Below, piece by piece: positions 4,867-11,878 of a stretch of DNA of 11,878 nt. The stretch lies in assembly GCA_934561335.1 (NCBI GenBank), contig CAKTGD010000034.1, forward strand, positions 1 through 11,878, written 5' to 3'. The notes under the pieces are model-generated. The model had not been told where the DNA came from. It worked only from the letters and a program-made list of their open reading frames with translations, and ran no database searches. The DNA comes from an uncultured Oscillospiraceae bacterium (lineage in GTDB: Bacteria; Bacillota_A; Clostridia; Oscillospirales; Oscillospiraceae). The position numbers were made by a program, and so were the translations under genes. Position 1 is the first letter of the stretch; each line of letters opens with the position of its first letter.

Positions 4867-5900
4867 CCACTGTATATTTGATCCGCCATGCTGAGGCGGA
4901 GGGCAATCTGTACCGCATTGCCCACGGGCAGTATGACGGCCTGATTACGGACCGGGGCTATCAACAGCTGCGGGTGCTGAAAAAACGGTTTGACGCGGTG
5001 ACGATTGACGCGGTATACAGCAGCGACCTGTTTCGGGCCCGTACCACAGCCCGGGCGATCTATGAGCCGAAGGGACTGGAGCTGCATCTGGAGCCGGCCT
5101 TCCGGGAGATCCATATGGGCTGCTGGGAAGGGCACACATGGCAGGAGCTGACCACTGCCTATCCCGAGCAGATGCTCTATTTCAACCGCCAGTTGGATAA
5201 GTTCCATGTGGCCGGCAGCGAGACGGCGCAGCAGGTGCTGGATCGCTATATTCCGGCGCTGAAGCGTGTGGCGGCGGAAAATGACGGCAAGACCATTGCT
5301 GTATTCAGCCACGGTGCGGCCATGCGGATGGTGCTGGGCACGCTGAACGGTTTGCCGCTGTCGCAGGTGGGGGAGACGCCCCACGGCGACAACACGGCGG
5401 TCTCTCTGCTGGAGCTCGACGGCGACGATATCCGCGTGGTGTATATGAACGACAACAGCCATCAGGTAGAGGTGGGGCTTTCCACCTTTGCCAAGCAGAC
5501 ATGGTGGCGGGATAAGCGGATGATGAGCGGCGGCCAGTATTATAAGGATATGGACGAGACCACAGCGGCACGCTTCGGCGTTCCGGCGGGGGGAAAGCGC
5601 ATCGCCGTGTGGTTTGAAAATGAGCCGGTGGGCGCGGTGCAGCTGCTGCCGGATCAGGCAACGGATGCCGGCTGGATCGGTTACTATTATCTGGAGTCCA
5701 CCATGCGGGGGAAAAACTACGGCATTCCGCCGCTGGGACAGGCGGTGCAGTTTTACCGCGCCCGGGGCCTTGACCGGCTGCGGCTGCGGTGCCCGGAGGA
5801 ACAGACGCGGGGCTTCTTCGCCCATTATGGCTTCTATCCGCTGGAGGGCGATGTGATGGAGAAATATATCGGCTATGAGCCGCGGGAGATCGTATGGTAA
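4863..5900 (+). CDS. Histidine phosphatase family protein with C-terminal GNAT acetyltransferase-like domain
   Basis: 345 aa. The start is taken as the GTG at 4863-4865, which overlaps the previous TGA stop as GTGA and gives the family-typical beginning 'MTTVYLIRHAEAEGN'; a GTG at 4848 is less likely. Residues 1-200 form a histidine phosphatase (phosphoglycerate mutase-like) domain: phosphoacceptor R8-H9, SSDLFRARTT (53-62, R58/R60), acid E82 in 'FREIHMGCWEG', and the second His in 'VFSHGAAMR' (H150). Residues 240-345 resemble a GNAT domain: 'GYYYLESTMRGKNYGIPPLG' (273-292) matches the acetyl-CoA-binding region and 'FFAHYGFYPLEG' (318-329) the last strand. Substrate unknown. The product probably acts in the cytosol on a small phosphoester. 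It overlaps the next gene by 7 bp. Confidence 0.85.
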   Translation: MTTVYLIRHAEAEGNLYRIAHGQYDGLITDRGYQQLRVLKKRFDAVTIDAVYSSDLFRARTTARAIYEPKGLELHLEPAFREIHMGCWEGHTWQELTTAYPEQMLYFNRQLDKFHVAGSETAQQVLDRYIPALKRVAAENDGKTIAVFSHGAAMRMVLGTLNGLPLSQVGETPHGDNTAVSLLELDGDDIRVVYMNDNSHQVEVGLSTFAKQTWWRDKRMMSGGQYYKDMDETTAARFGVPAGGKRIAVWFENEPVGAVQLLPDQATDAGWIGYYYLESTMRGKNYGIPPLGQAVQFYRARGLDRLRLRCPEEQTRGFFAHYGFYPLEGDVMEKYIGYEPREIVW

Positions 5901-7873
5901 AGGGAACGGAATTTTTGCCGGTGAACCGTGAGGAGATGATCCAGCGGGGCTGGTACTACTATGATTTTCTGGTGGTAACGGCGGACGGCTATATCGACCA
6001 TCCCAGCTTCGGCAGCGCCATCATTGCGCGGCTGCTGGAGGGGGAGGGTTACCGCGTGGCGGTGCTGCCTCAGCCGGACTGGCATGATGCGGAAAGCTTT
6101 CGCGCCATGGGTAAACCCCGGTACGGCGTGCTGATCGGCGGCGGCAATCTGGACTCCATGGTGGCCCACTATACGGTGGCCAAGCGGCGGCGGACGCAGG
6201 ATCTGTACAGCCCCGGCGGCAAGCTGGGCTTCCGGCCTGACCGGCCCACCATCGTATACGCCAACCGGGCGCGGGAGGCGTTTCCCGATACGCCCATCAT
6301 TATCGGCGGATTGGAAGCGTCACTGCGGCGGTTTGCCCACTACGACTACTGGGATGACAAGGTGCGCCGCCCCATCCTGTTTGATGCGCCTGCCGACCTG
6401 TTGGTATACGGTATGGGTGAGAGCGCCACGGTGGAGATTGCCCGCCGTCTGGCGGCGAAAACCCCGGTGGGGGAGATCACCGACGTGCGGGGCACCGCCT
6501 GTATCGTCACCGACCCGGCGGTGTGCCGGTATCATGAGACGATGTGCCCCTCCTTTGAGGAGGTGCAGCAGGACAAAACCGCCTATGCCAAGGCCACAAA
6601 GGTGCAGTATGACGAGCATGACCCCATTCGGGGCAAGGCCATATTGCAGCAGTGTCAGGGACGCTGGCTGCTGGTAAATCCCCCTCAGCGCCCGCTGAAC
6701 CGGCAGGCGCTGGACAGGCTCTATGACCTGCCCTTTACCCGGGAGGTGCATCCCATGTATGCCGATGGGATCCCCGCCATCGAGGAGGTACGGTTTTCCA
6801 TCTGCCACAATCGCGGCTGCTTCGGCGGGTGCAATTTCTGCGCGCTGGCCTTTCATCAGGGACGGATGGTCACCTCCCGCAGCATCGAGTCGGTGCTGGC
6901 GGAGGCGGAGCTGCTGACCCACGATCCCCGGTTCAAGGGATATATCCACGATGTAGGCGGCCCCAGTGCCAACTTCCGCCATACCTCCTGCCGCCAGCAG
7001 AAGGAGCACGGCATGTGCAAGGGAAAATCCTGTCTTGCACCGGAGCCTTGTAAGAATCTGGACGCCGACCATAGCGAATACACGGAGTTGCTGCAGCGGA
7101 TGCGGCGGATTCCCGGGATCAAAAAGGTGTTTGTCCGCAGCGGCGTGCGGTATGACTATATGCTGCAGGACAAAAACAAGGACTTTTTCCGCGAGCTGGT
7201 GGACTATCATATCAGCGGCCAGCTGAAGGTGGCGCCGGAGCATTGCGTCAGCACGGTGCTGGACTATATGGGAAAGCCCCACTTTGATGTGTTTTTAAAG
7301 TTCTGGCGGCAGTATCAAAAGCTGAACGAGTCCGACGGACGGGAGCAGTATCTGGTGCCGTATCTCATGTCCTCTCACCCTGGCTGCACGCTGAACGACG
7401 CGGTGGATCTGGCGGTGTTTCTCAAGCGTACCGGCCACCAGCCGGAGCAGGTGCAGGATTTCTATCCCACCCCCGGCACCATGTCCACCTGCATGTACTA
7501 TACCGGCATTGATCCGCGCTCTATGAAGCCGGTGTATGTGGCCCGCGATCCCCATGAAAAGGCATTACAGCGGGCGCTGCTGCAATGGGGCCGCGGCGAT
7601 AAGCGTGGGCTGGTGATTGAGGCGCTGGAGAAGGCGGAGCGTACCGATCTGATCGGCTTTACGCCGGAGTGCCTCATCCGTCCGGTCAAGGGTGAGAAGT
7701 ATTTTGCCCTGAAGCCGGAGGAGCGTCAGCAGCCGCCGAAAAAGAAGAAAGAAAGCCGCCCCCAAAAGCCGGATGGCGCTGACTGCCGTTCTCGCCGCTC
7801 CGACGGGCAAAAAGGGCGGATGTCTCCCAAGAAAAAAGCGGCATTTGCCAAGCAAAGAGCCAAGAAGAAATAG
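5894..7873 (+). CDS. ygiQ: YgiQ-family radical SAM protein
   Basis: 659 aa. Residues 10-300 form the N-terminal YgiQ domain ('GWYYYDFLVVTADGYIDHPS', 'VLIGGGNLDSMV', 'IIIGGLEASLRRFAHYDYW'). The radical SAM core follows with the [4Fe-4S] ligands in 'GCFGGCNFCALAFHQGR': C309, C313, C316; this is the spacing CxxxCxxC. The family is conserved but its substrate is not established; members are thought to act on RNA or protein. The C-terminal ~45 residues are strongly basic and lysine-rich ('PPKKKKE', ending 'RAKKK'), as in other members, and would suit nucleic-acid binding. ATG at 5894 overlaps the upstream stop. The frame is intact to the TAG at 7871-7873, and a strong terminator follows. Confidence 0.92.
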   Translation: MVKGTEFLPVNREEMIQRGWYYYDFLVVTADGYIDHPSFGSAIIARLLEGEGYRVAVLPQPDWHDAESFRAMGKPRYGVLIGGGNLDSMVAHYTVAKRRRTQDLYSPGGKLGFRPDRPTIVYANRAREAFPDTPIIIGGLEASLRRFAHYDYWDDKVRRPILFDAPADLLVYGMGESATVEIARRLAAKTPVGEITDVRGTACIVTDPAVCRYHETMCPSFEEVQQDKTAYAKATKVQYDEHDPIRGKAILQQCQGRWLLVNPPQRPLNRQALDRLYDLPFTREVHPMYADGIPAIEEVRFSICHNRGCFGGCNFCALAFHQGRMVTSRSIESVLAEAELLTHDPRFKGYIHDVGGPSANFRHTSCRQQKEHGMCKGKSCLAPEPCKNLDADHSEYTELLQRMRRIPGIKKVFVRSGVRYDYMLQDKNKDFFRELVDYHISGQLKVAPEHCVSTVLDYMGKPHFDVFLKFWRQYQKLNESDGREQYLVPYLMSSHPGCTLNDAVDLAVFLKRTGHQPEQVQDFYPTPGTMSTCMYYTGIDPRSMKPVYVARDPHEKALQRALLQWGRGDKRGLVIEALEKAERTDLIGFTPECLIRPVKGEKYFALKPEERQQPPKKKKESRPQKPDGADCRSRRSDGQKGRMSPKKKAAFAKQRAKKK

Positions 7874-7890
7874 CAAAATATTCATTTAAT

Positions 7891-7930
7891 AATAAGCAGG
7901 GGTCGCCTTATGGCGGCCCCTGCTTATTTT
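7891..7930. terminator. Bidirectional terminator after the radical SAM gene
   Basis: A 17-bp stem with one T:G pair, AATAAGCAGGGG... (7891-7907) with ...CCCCTGCTTATT (7912-7928), loop TTAT, followed by T4. Its symmetry means it could also end minus-strand transcripts from endonuclease IV. Confidence 0.9.
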
Positions 7931-8060
7931 GTGGGTTGAGATTTGCAGAAAAAGCAGTTGTTGTGCAGTAAAATGCAAAAGCTTGCGGAAATATACAAAA
8001 ATCTTGAAGAACAGCGGCAAATTACTTGCTGGATGTCGGGAAAAACAAATAATTAAACGA

Positions 8061-8894
8061 TCATTCAGAAAGCATTTCCCGCAAAAGTGCGATTTCTTTT
8101 GCGTAGCCGGGCAGCTCGTTGGGGGTTTCCAGCACCATGGGCAGCCCCTGTAGAGCGGGGTGATTCACGATGCGGCGAAAGGTATCTATCCCCAATGTCC
8201 CCTCACCGATGCGGGCGTGTCGATCCTTCCGCGCACCACAGGGGTTGAGACTGTCGTTGATATGCAGCGCCTTTAAACGGGTAAGACCGATGACGCGGTC
8301 AAACTCTGTCAGGACGGCATCCAGATCAGCGCGGATGTCATATCCGGCGTCAGAGACATGGCAGGTATCCAGACATACGCCCAGCTTGTCATTCAGATCT
8401 ACCCGGTCGATTATTTCCCGCAGCTCCTCAAACCGTCCGCCGATTTCGGTGCCTTTTCCTGACATGGTTTCCAGCAGCACGGTTGTGTGGATTTCCGGGG
8501 TCAGGATGGCGTTGAGCGCATCGGCAATCAAGGAAATGCCGTTCTCAGTCCCCAGTCCGGTGTGGCTGCCGGGATGAAAATTATAGAGGTTGCCGGGGAG
8601 ATATTCCATGCGCCACAGGTCGTCCTTCAGCGTCATATGGGCAAATTCTCGCGTGCGCGCATCCTTGGAGCATGGGTTGAGCGTATAGGGCGCGTGGGCG
8701 ACCAGCGGGCCGAAGCGGTGCTCGCGGCATAGTTTCATCAGCGCTTCAGCGTCGGCCGGGTCAATGGGCTTGGCCCTGCTGCCGCGGGGATTGCGTGTGA
8801 AGAATTGCATCGTGTCGGCGCCCAGAGACAGGGCGGTTTCACCCATGGCCAGCAGTCCGGCAGAGGGTGAAAGATGACAGCCGAGATAAATCAT
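8061..8894 (-). CDS. nfo: Deoxyribonuclease IV (AP endonuclease, endonuclease IV)
   Basis: 277 aa, close to the family length of about 280. It cleaves the phosphodiester bond 5' to abasic sites in base-excision repair and removes 3'-blocking groups, using three Zn ions. All nine metal ligands of the E. coli enzyme have counterparts: H67 ('VAHAPY'), H107 ('NFHPGS'), E142 ('LLETMSGKG'), D176 and H179 ('CLDTCH'), H211 ('LHIND'), D224 and H226 ('KDRHARIG'), E256 ('LETPNE'). The ATG (8892-8894) has AGGAGG at ideal spacing. It follows the metallophosphoesterase gene by 15 bp on the same strand and is its operon partner. Between its stop and the terminator at 7930 lie about 130 AT-rich bases in which I see nothing further. 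Confidence 0.95.
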   Translation of the reverse strand: MIYLGCHLSPSAGLLAMGETALSLGADTMQFFTRNPRGSRAKPIDPADAEALMKLCREHRFGPLVAHAPYTLNPCSKDARTREFAHMTLKDDLWRMEYLPGNLYNFHPGSHTGLGTENGISLIADALNAILTPEIHTTVLLETMSGKGTEIGGRFEELREIIDRVDLNDKLGVCLDTCHVSDAGYDIRADLDAVLTEFDRVIGLTRLKALHINDSLNPCGARKDRHARIGEGTLGIDTFRRIVNHPALQGLPMVLETPNELPGYAKEIALLREMLSE

Positions 8895-8909
8895 ATGACC
8901 TCCTAAAAT

Positions 8910-9374
8910 TTACAACAAAAAGGTGGCGCAATCCGCCTTGCCGTTTTCAATGGTGAGAATGCCATAGGTGGGATGCAGCGAATCGCCGATAGAGCCGGGA
9001 TTCATGGTGTAGAGCGTGCCGTCGTAGTCCACCATGGGGCGGTGTGTATGGCCGAAGAGCAGCACGTCTGCGCCCCACTCGCGGGCTGCATACTGCGCGG
9101 ATAGCACAGAGGCCTTGACATTGCGGGTATGGCCGTGCATCATCAAAATGCGGACACCTTCAAGCTCCAGAAGGCGCTCCGCCTCGCTGAGATTGCCCCA
9201 GTCGCAATTGCCGGGAACGGTTTCCAGCGGCAGCTGCGGAAAGCGGCGGCACAGCGCCTGCGTATCCCGCACGCAGTCACCCAGATGGAGGATCTGGCGG
9301 GGCTGGGTCAGCTCTACACAGCGGATCATGTTATCCACAGCCCCGTGGGAGTCGGACAGAACCAGTATTTTCAT
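8910..9374 (-). CDS. Metallophosphoesterase, YfcE/MJ0936 family
   Basis: 154 aa; the ATG at 9372-9374 is chosen over a GTG at 9386, since GAGGTG lies nine bases upstream of the ATG. All metal-binding motifs of the calcineurin-like fold are present in order: D8-x-H10 ('SDSHG'), G-D33 ('HLGDCVRD'), GN56-C-D ('PGNCDWG'), H80 ('MMHGH'), and GH109-T-H111 ('FGHTHRP'), followed by 'NPGSIG', the YfcE/MJ0936 signature. Such proteins bind Mn or other metals and hydrolyse phosphodiesters; physiological substrates of most members are unknown. It lies 15 bp upstream of nfo on the same strand and may share its role in nucleotide or DNA repair, but the pairing does not prove that. A divergent promoter region separates it from the Smr gene. 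Confidence 0.9.
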   Translation of the reverse strand: MKILVLSDSHGAVDNMIRCVELTQPRQILHLGDCVRDTQALCRRFPQLPLETVPGNCDWGNLSEAERLLELEGVRILMMHGHTRNVKASVLSAQYAAREWGADVLLFGHTHRPMVDYDGTLYTMNPGSIGDSLHPTYGILTIENGKADCATFLL

Positions 9375-9419
9375 ATTTGGGAACACCTCGCTTTGCCACT
9401 AAAGTCTACCATAAAGCGG

Positions 9420-9448
9420 TTGAAAAGTACAGGGTTCTTCGTTACAAT
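9420..9448 (+). promoter_or_regulatory. Promoter of the Smr-domain / omega-amidase operon
   Basis: TTGAAA (9420-9425), 17-bp spacer, TACAAT (9443-9448): 5/6 matches to both hexamers at ideal spacing, 22 bases before the ATG at 9471. Confidence 0.65.
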
Positions 9449-9470
9449 AGAAGGAAAAGGGGGCGGTAGT

Positions 9471-9707
9471 ATGACAGGTGGGATCGTGGAAATTGACCTG
9501 CACGGGAAGAATGTGTATCAGGCGCGCCTGACCATTGACGCGGCACTGCGGCGGGCGCGGAGCGGCACCTACCGGCTGCGGATCATCCACGGCTATCAGG
9601 GCGGAACAGCGCTGCGGGATATGGTGCGGCAGGAGTATACCGGGCGGGTGGCCCGGGTGGTGATATTGGATCAGGGACGCACCGATCTGGTGCTGCGGGA
9701 GTTTTAA
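9471..9707 (+). CDS. Small stand-alone Smr-domain protein
   Basis: 78 aa, consisting of a Smr (small MutS-related) domain only. Signatures are DLHG (9-12) and HGYQGGTALR (40-49), the counterpart of 'HGxGxGxLR' in Smr domains. The Smr domain has nuclease or nucleic-acid-binding activity in MutS2 and ribosome-rescue factors; short stand-alone versions are common in Firmicutes and their substrate is not established. The ATG at 9471 has a G-rich site (GGGGGCGG) four to ten bases upstream. A longer frame to 9129 runs through the divergent region and is not real. The stop lies 2 bp before the next gene, so the two are one transcript. Confidence 0.88.
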   Translation: MTGGIVEIDLHGKNVYQARLTIDAALRRARSGTYRLRIIHGYQGGTALRDMVRQEYTGRVARVVILDQGRTDLVLREF

Positions 9708-9709
9708 TC

Positions 9710-10546
9710 ATGAAGCTGAAGATCGCACAAATTCAGATGACCGTAACGAAAGACCGGGAGGAGAATATCCGCCGCGCATGCCGCCTGGTGCACGAGGCGG
9801 GAGATGTGGACATGGCAGTGCTGCCGGAGATGTTCTGCTGTCCCTACGACAATGCTTGCTTCCGCCAATATGGCGAGGCGGAGGGCGGCGCGGCATGGCA
9901 GGCGCTCAGCGCACTGGCAGCGGCGCGGCATATCTGGCTGGTGGGCGGCACCGTGCCGGAATTGGCGGAAGGCCGCGTATACAACACCTGCTATGTGTTC
10001 GACCCGGAGGGGCGGTGTGTGGCCAAGCACCGCAAAGTACACCTTTTCGATATCGATATCCGTGGCGGGACGCGGTTTATGGAGTCGGAAACGCTGGCGG
10101 CCGGCGACCGGGTGACCACCTTCCCCACGCCGTGGGGGATAATGGGCGTCTGCGTGTGCTTCGATCTGCGGTTTGCGGAACTGTCGCAGCTGATGGCGCT
10201 GGCCGGAGCGCAGGTGATTTTCGTGCCGGCGGCCTTCAACATGCATACCGGCCCGGCGCATTGGGAACTTCTGTTCCGCTGTCGGGCGGTGGATCAGCAG
10301 TGCTACATGGTGGGCACCGCAACGGCGCGCGATGTACACGCGGGCTACGTGGCATGGGGCCACTCCATTGTGTGCGATCCGTGGGGCACGGTGGTGCACC
10401 AGTGCGGCGCGGGGGAAGAGACCGCCGTGGTGACACTGGATATGGAGCGTGTGGCAGATATACGGCAGCAGCTGCCGGTGCTGTCGGCGCGCCGCACGGA
10501 TGTGTATACGCTGCGGGAAAACCGGCTGCCGCCGCAAACGGAATAA
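9710..10546 (+). CDS. Carbon-nitrogen hydrolase, omega-amidase (Nit2) type
   Basis: 278 aa, full length for the nitrilase superfamily. The catalytic triad is visible: E40 ('VLPEMF'), K109 ('KHRKVHLFDIDI'), C150 ('CVCFDLRF'). The stretch 'KVHLFDIDI' with 'FMESETL', 'FNMHTGPAHWELLFR' (176-190), 'YVAWGHS' (213-219) and 'DIRQQLPV' is characteristic of omega-amidase/Nit2 proteins, which hydrolyse alpha-ketoglutaramate and alpha-ketosuccinamate to the keto acid and ammonia and so recover products of glutamine and asparagine transamination. Specificity is inferred from similarity; a deaminated-glutathione amidase role is the main alternative. It follows the Smr gene by 2 bp and ends in a run-on to the terminator at 10561. 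Confidence 0.88.
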   Translation: MKLKIAQIQMTVTKDREENIRRACRLVHEAGDVDMAVLPEMFCCPYDNACFRQYGEAEGGAAWQALSALAAARHIWLVGGTVPELAEGRVYNTCYVFDPEGRCVAKHRKVHLFDIDIRGGTRFMESETLAAGDRVTTFPTPWGIMGVCVCFDLRFAELSQLMALAGAQVIFVPAAFNMHTGPAHWELLFRCRAVDQQCYMVGTATARDVHAGYVAWGHSIVCDPWGTVVHQCGAGEETAVVTLDMERVADIRQQLPVLSARRTDVYTLRENRLPPQTE

Positions 10547-10560
10547 GAATAGCGTAGATA

Positions 10561-10620
10561 AAGGCTCCCTCCGGGGGAAGCAGCGGAAGAAAACGCTGCG
10601 TCTCCCAGCGGGAGCCTTTT
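10561..10620 (+). terminator. Large branched terminator after the omega-amidase gene
   Basis: Outer stem AAGGCTCCC (10561-10569) with GGGAGCCTT (10610-10618), then T4. Inside lies a second stem, GCAGCG (10580-10585) with CGCTGC (10594-10599), bordered by GGGGGA and TCTCCC which could add a third helix. It starts 14 bases after the stop codon and is the omega-amidase terminator. Confidence 0.75.
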
Positions 10621-10645
10621 GTGCTGCCAAAGCCATTCCCGGACA

Positions 10646-10679
10646 ACAAAAAGCGCCGTATTACTACGGCGCTTTTTGT
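10646..10679. terminator. Bidirectional terminator before the surface-protein gene
   Basis: Perfect 15-bp stem ACAAAAAGCGCCGTA (10646-10660) with TACGGCGCTTTTTGT (10665-10679), loop TTAC. It ends transcripts of the minus-strand surface-protein gene 36 bp after its stop, and backs up the terminator at 10561-10620 on the plus strand. A small inverted repeat (CGTACC 10694-10699, GGTACG 10702-10707) lies between it and the gene. Confidence 0.88.
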
Positions 10680-10715
10680 GTTACTTGGGAATTCGTACCG
10701 AGGTACGGGGTACAG

Positions 10716-11878
10716 TTAGCGGTTGTACTTTCTCTTTCTGCCAATTACCGCAGTTCCCATCAGCACACCGCCGCTGACGAACAGCAGGGCGAACCACAGG
10801 GACAGGTTGCTGGCATCACCGGTCTTGGGGCTTTTCAGTGCGCCAGTGTTCGTCGTACTGCTGGTATCGTCGGACACCTGGGGGAAGCGGGGGTTGTTGT
10901 ATGGACCGTAGTAGAAGTTGATCACATTCTCATCAACGTCGATGATAATCGTTTCCTTGGCAGGATTGCAAGGCCAATAACCCTTAATGAAAATGGCTTT
11001 TTCGGTGACTGCAGTACCAAAGGTCTGATTTTCCACGGTCTTGGGCTTGGCCAGCTCCTTGCCGGTATCCTTCTCCAGATAGTTGACGGTGTACTTGAGG
11101 TCGGTGCGAGCGGTGTAGTAGAAGGTGATCTCGTTCTTGTCGGCATTGATGGTGAACTTCTGCTCAGAGGGCTCGACCTTATCATAGCCGGTGATGTCGA
11201 TGGCCTTCTCGGTGACTTCAGCGCCGAAGGTCTGCTTGTCAACAATCTTGGGATCGTGCAGCTTCTTGTTGGTATCCTTCTCCAGATACTTGACGGTGTA
11301 GGTCAAGTCGGTGCGAGCAACGTAGTTGACGGTGTACTCAGTGCCGCTTTCAACCTTAGTACCGGCGTCAGGATACGTCTGCCCCTCGGCCAGCTGGTAG
11401 CCTTCGTACTTGTCAGCGGGAGCGGGGATGCCGCCTTCGGCGATGGCAATCATGGCAGGATCGTCATTAACCCACGCAGTACCCGTGACAGTCAGCATAT
11501 CGTTGGGCTGCTCTACGCCACCCTTGTAGTACTTGACGGTGTACTGAGTGTCCTGGGTCTGGTCGTTGTCCTTGACGTAAGTCAGGGTGATGATGGTACC
11601 GCTGGCAACAGATTCACCCACGGTTGCGGGATCCATATTGTCGAACTTGTAGCCCTTATAGGTCTTTTGAGCCAAGGAGCCATCCTGAATCTTGATGGTG
11701 TCAGGAGCGTTGATCCAGACATCCTCGGTATAGGTGTGGGAGAACTTTTGCTCACCGCCTACCATATGCTTGACGGTGTAGGAAAGGGTCTTGGTCTGGG
11801 TATTGTCCTTGACGTAGTAGACGTTGTACACATTGTCGGTATCGACCATTTCGCCAACGTTAGGATAGTCGGTGTTCT
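10716..11878 (-). CDS. Sortase-anchored surface protein with MucBP-like repeats, C-terminal part
   Basis: The frame is open to the right edge, so the N-terminus and any signal peptide are missing; about 386 residues are visible. Numbered from the Met at 11847-11849, four repeats are seen: residues 23-95 and 103-181 (looser, starting 'YTVKHMVGG' and 'YTVKYYKGG') and 184-250 and 253-314 (close copies starting 'YTVKYLEKDT' and 'YTVNYLEKDT', with 'QTFG...VTEKAI...GY'). These match MucBP-type modules of mucin-binding adhesins. After a Ser/Thr-rich spacer come 'SPKTGD' (340-345), a hydrophobic span 'LSLWFALLFVSGGVLMGTAV' and the basic tail 'GRKRKYNR': a sortase-type cell-wall sorting signal. The protein is therefore exported and wall-linked, probably an adhesin. 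The first residue of the motif is Ser, not the canonical Leu. Confidence 0.88.
   Translation of the reverse strand, partial: NTDYPNVGEMVDTDNVYNVYYVKDNTQTKTLSYTVKHMVGGEQKFSHTYTEDVWINAPDTIKIQDGSLAQKTYKGYKFDNMDPATVGESVASGTIITLTYVKDNDQTQDTQYTVKYYKGGVEQPNDMLTVTGTAWVNDDPAMIAIAEGGIPAPADKYEGYQLAEGQTYPDAGTKVESGTEYTVNYVARTDLTYTVKYLEKDTNKKLHDPKIVDKQTFGAEVTEKAIDITGYDKVEPSEQKFTINADKNEITFYYTARTDLKYTVNYLEKDTGKELAKPKTVENQTFGTAVTEKAIFIKGYWPCNPAKETIIIDVDENVINFYYGPYNNPRFPQVSDDTSSTTNTGALKSPKTGDASNLSLWFALLFVSGGVLMGTAVIGRKRKYNR
10908..11093 (-). repeat. MucBP-like repeat 4 of the surface protein (last, with a lone Cys)
   Basis: The last repeat before the Ser/Thr-rich spacer. The turn that reads 'GYDKVEPSEQ' in repeat 3 reads 'GYWPCNPAKE' here, introducing Trp and the only Cys in the visible protein. 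Confidence 0.65.
11100..11300 (-). repeat. MucBP-like repeat 3 of the surface protein
   Basis: One ~67-residue repeat. It is nearly the same as the following copy (10908-11093) at protein level: both run from 'YTV.YLEKDT' through 'QTFG', 'VTEKAI' and a GY turn to an 'FYY' strand. The pair marks the canonical MucBP part; the two upstream repeats are more diverged. Confidence 0.7.

Noticed and set aside
4824..5825. 333-aa minus-strand frame opposite the phosphatase gene
   Set aside because: It is a His/Arg-rich antisense shadow of a gene with intact catalytic motifs.
9704..10636. 310-aa minus-strand frame opposite the omega-amidase gene
   Set aside because: The opposite strand has the full nitrilase triad; this frame has only compositional bias.

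Overview
The window looks like chromosomal DNA of a GC-rich Gram-positive anaerobe of the Clostridia, most likely an Oscillospiraceae/Ruminococcaceae-type gut bacterium. Evidence: strong AGGAGG-type ribosome-binding sites, a sortase-type C-terminus with an SPKTG motif, MucBP-like surface repeats, and the overall gene flavour (YgiQ-type radical SAM protein, TrkA, histidine phosphatase fusion). This placement is inference; there is no rRNA or other decisive marker.

Left edge (1-265): the right end of a prophage integrated in a tRNA gene. The last 27 codons of a peptidoglycan-binding (endolysin-type) protein are followed by about 120 bp with short direct repeats, then the 3' half of a tRNA (anticodon loop with TTT, T arm, acceptor, CCA) without its 5' half. 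This is the arrangement expected of attR. From 246 to about 503 the tRNA tail and its terminator are repeated three times with an exact 100-bp period.

427-1688 (minus strand): a small, tightly coupled accessory cluster. A 237-aa protein has an N-terminus resembling the tail of a phage MuF-type minor capsid protein and a C-terminal toxin-like domain with a His-Gly/Ser-Cys pattern typical of caspase-fold (clan CD) peptidases. One base further on lies a 99-aa protein that is probably its immunity partner, then a 62-aa ORF that runs into the tandem repeats. It reads as a remnant of an older mobile element at the same tRNA.

1758-4075: ordinary chromosomal genes. TrkA (minus) has a good promoter; a small XRE-type regulator (plus) is convergent with a 56-aa single-span membrane protein (minus) across a shared bidirectional terminator.

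4114-7873 (plus): a translationally coupled three-gene operon. It encodes an orotidine-phosphate-decarboxylase-like protein that has lost most catalytic residues, a histidine phosphatase fused to a GNAT-like domain, and a YgiQ-family radical SAM protein. It starts at a clear sigma-A-type promoter and ends at a strong hairpin.

8061-10546: a minus-strand pair (metallophosphoesterase, then endonuclease IV) diverges from a plus-strand pair (Smr-domain protein, then an omega-amidase-type nitrilase). Two terminators follow (10561-10620 and 10646-10679).

10716-11878 (minus): the C-terminal part of a large sortase-anchored surface protein with four visible MucBP-like repeats, running off the right edge.

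The best candidates for something undescribed are the caspase-like toxin and immunity pair, the 100-bp tRNA-tail/terminator tandem repeat, and the OMP-decarboxylase-like pseudoenzyme heading a phosphatase/radical SAM operon.
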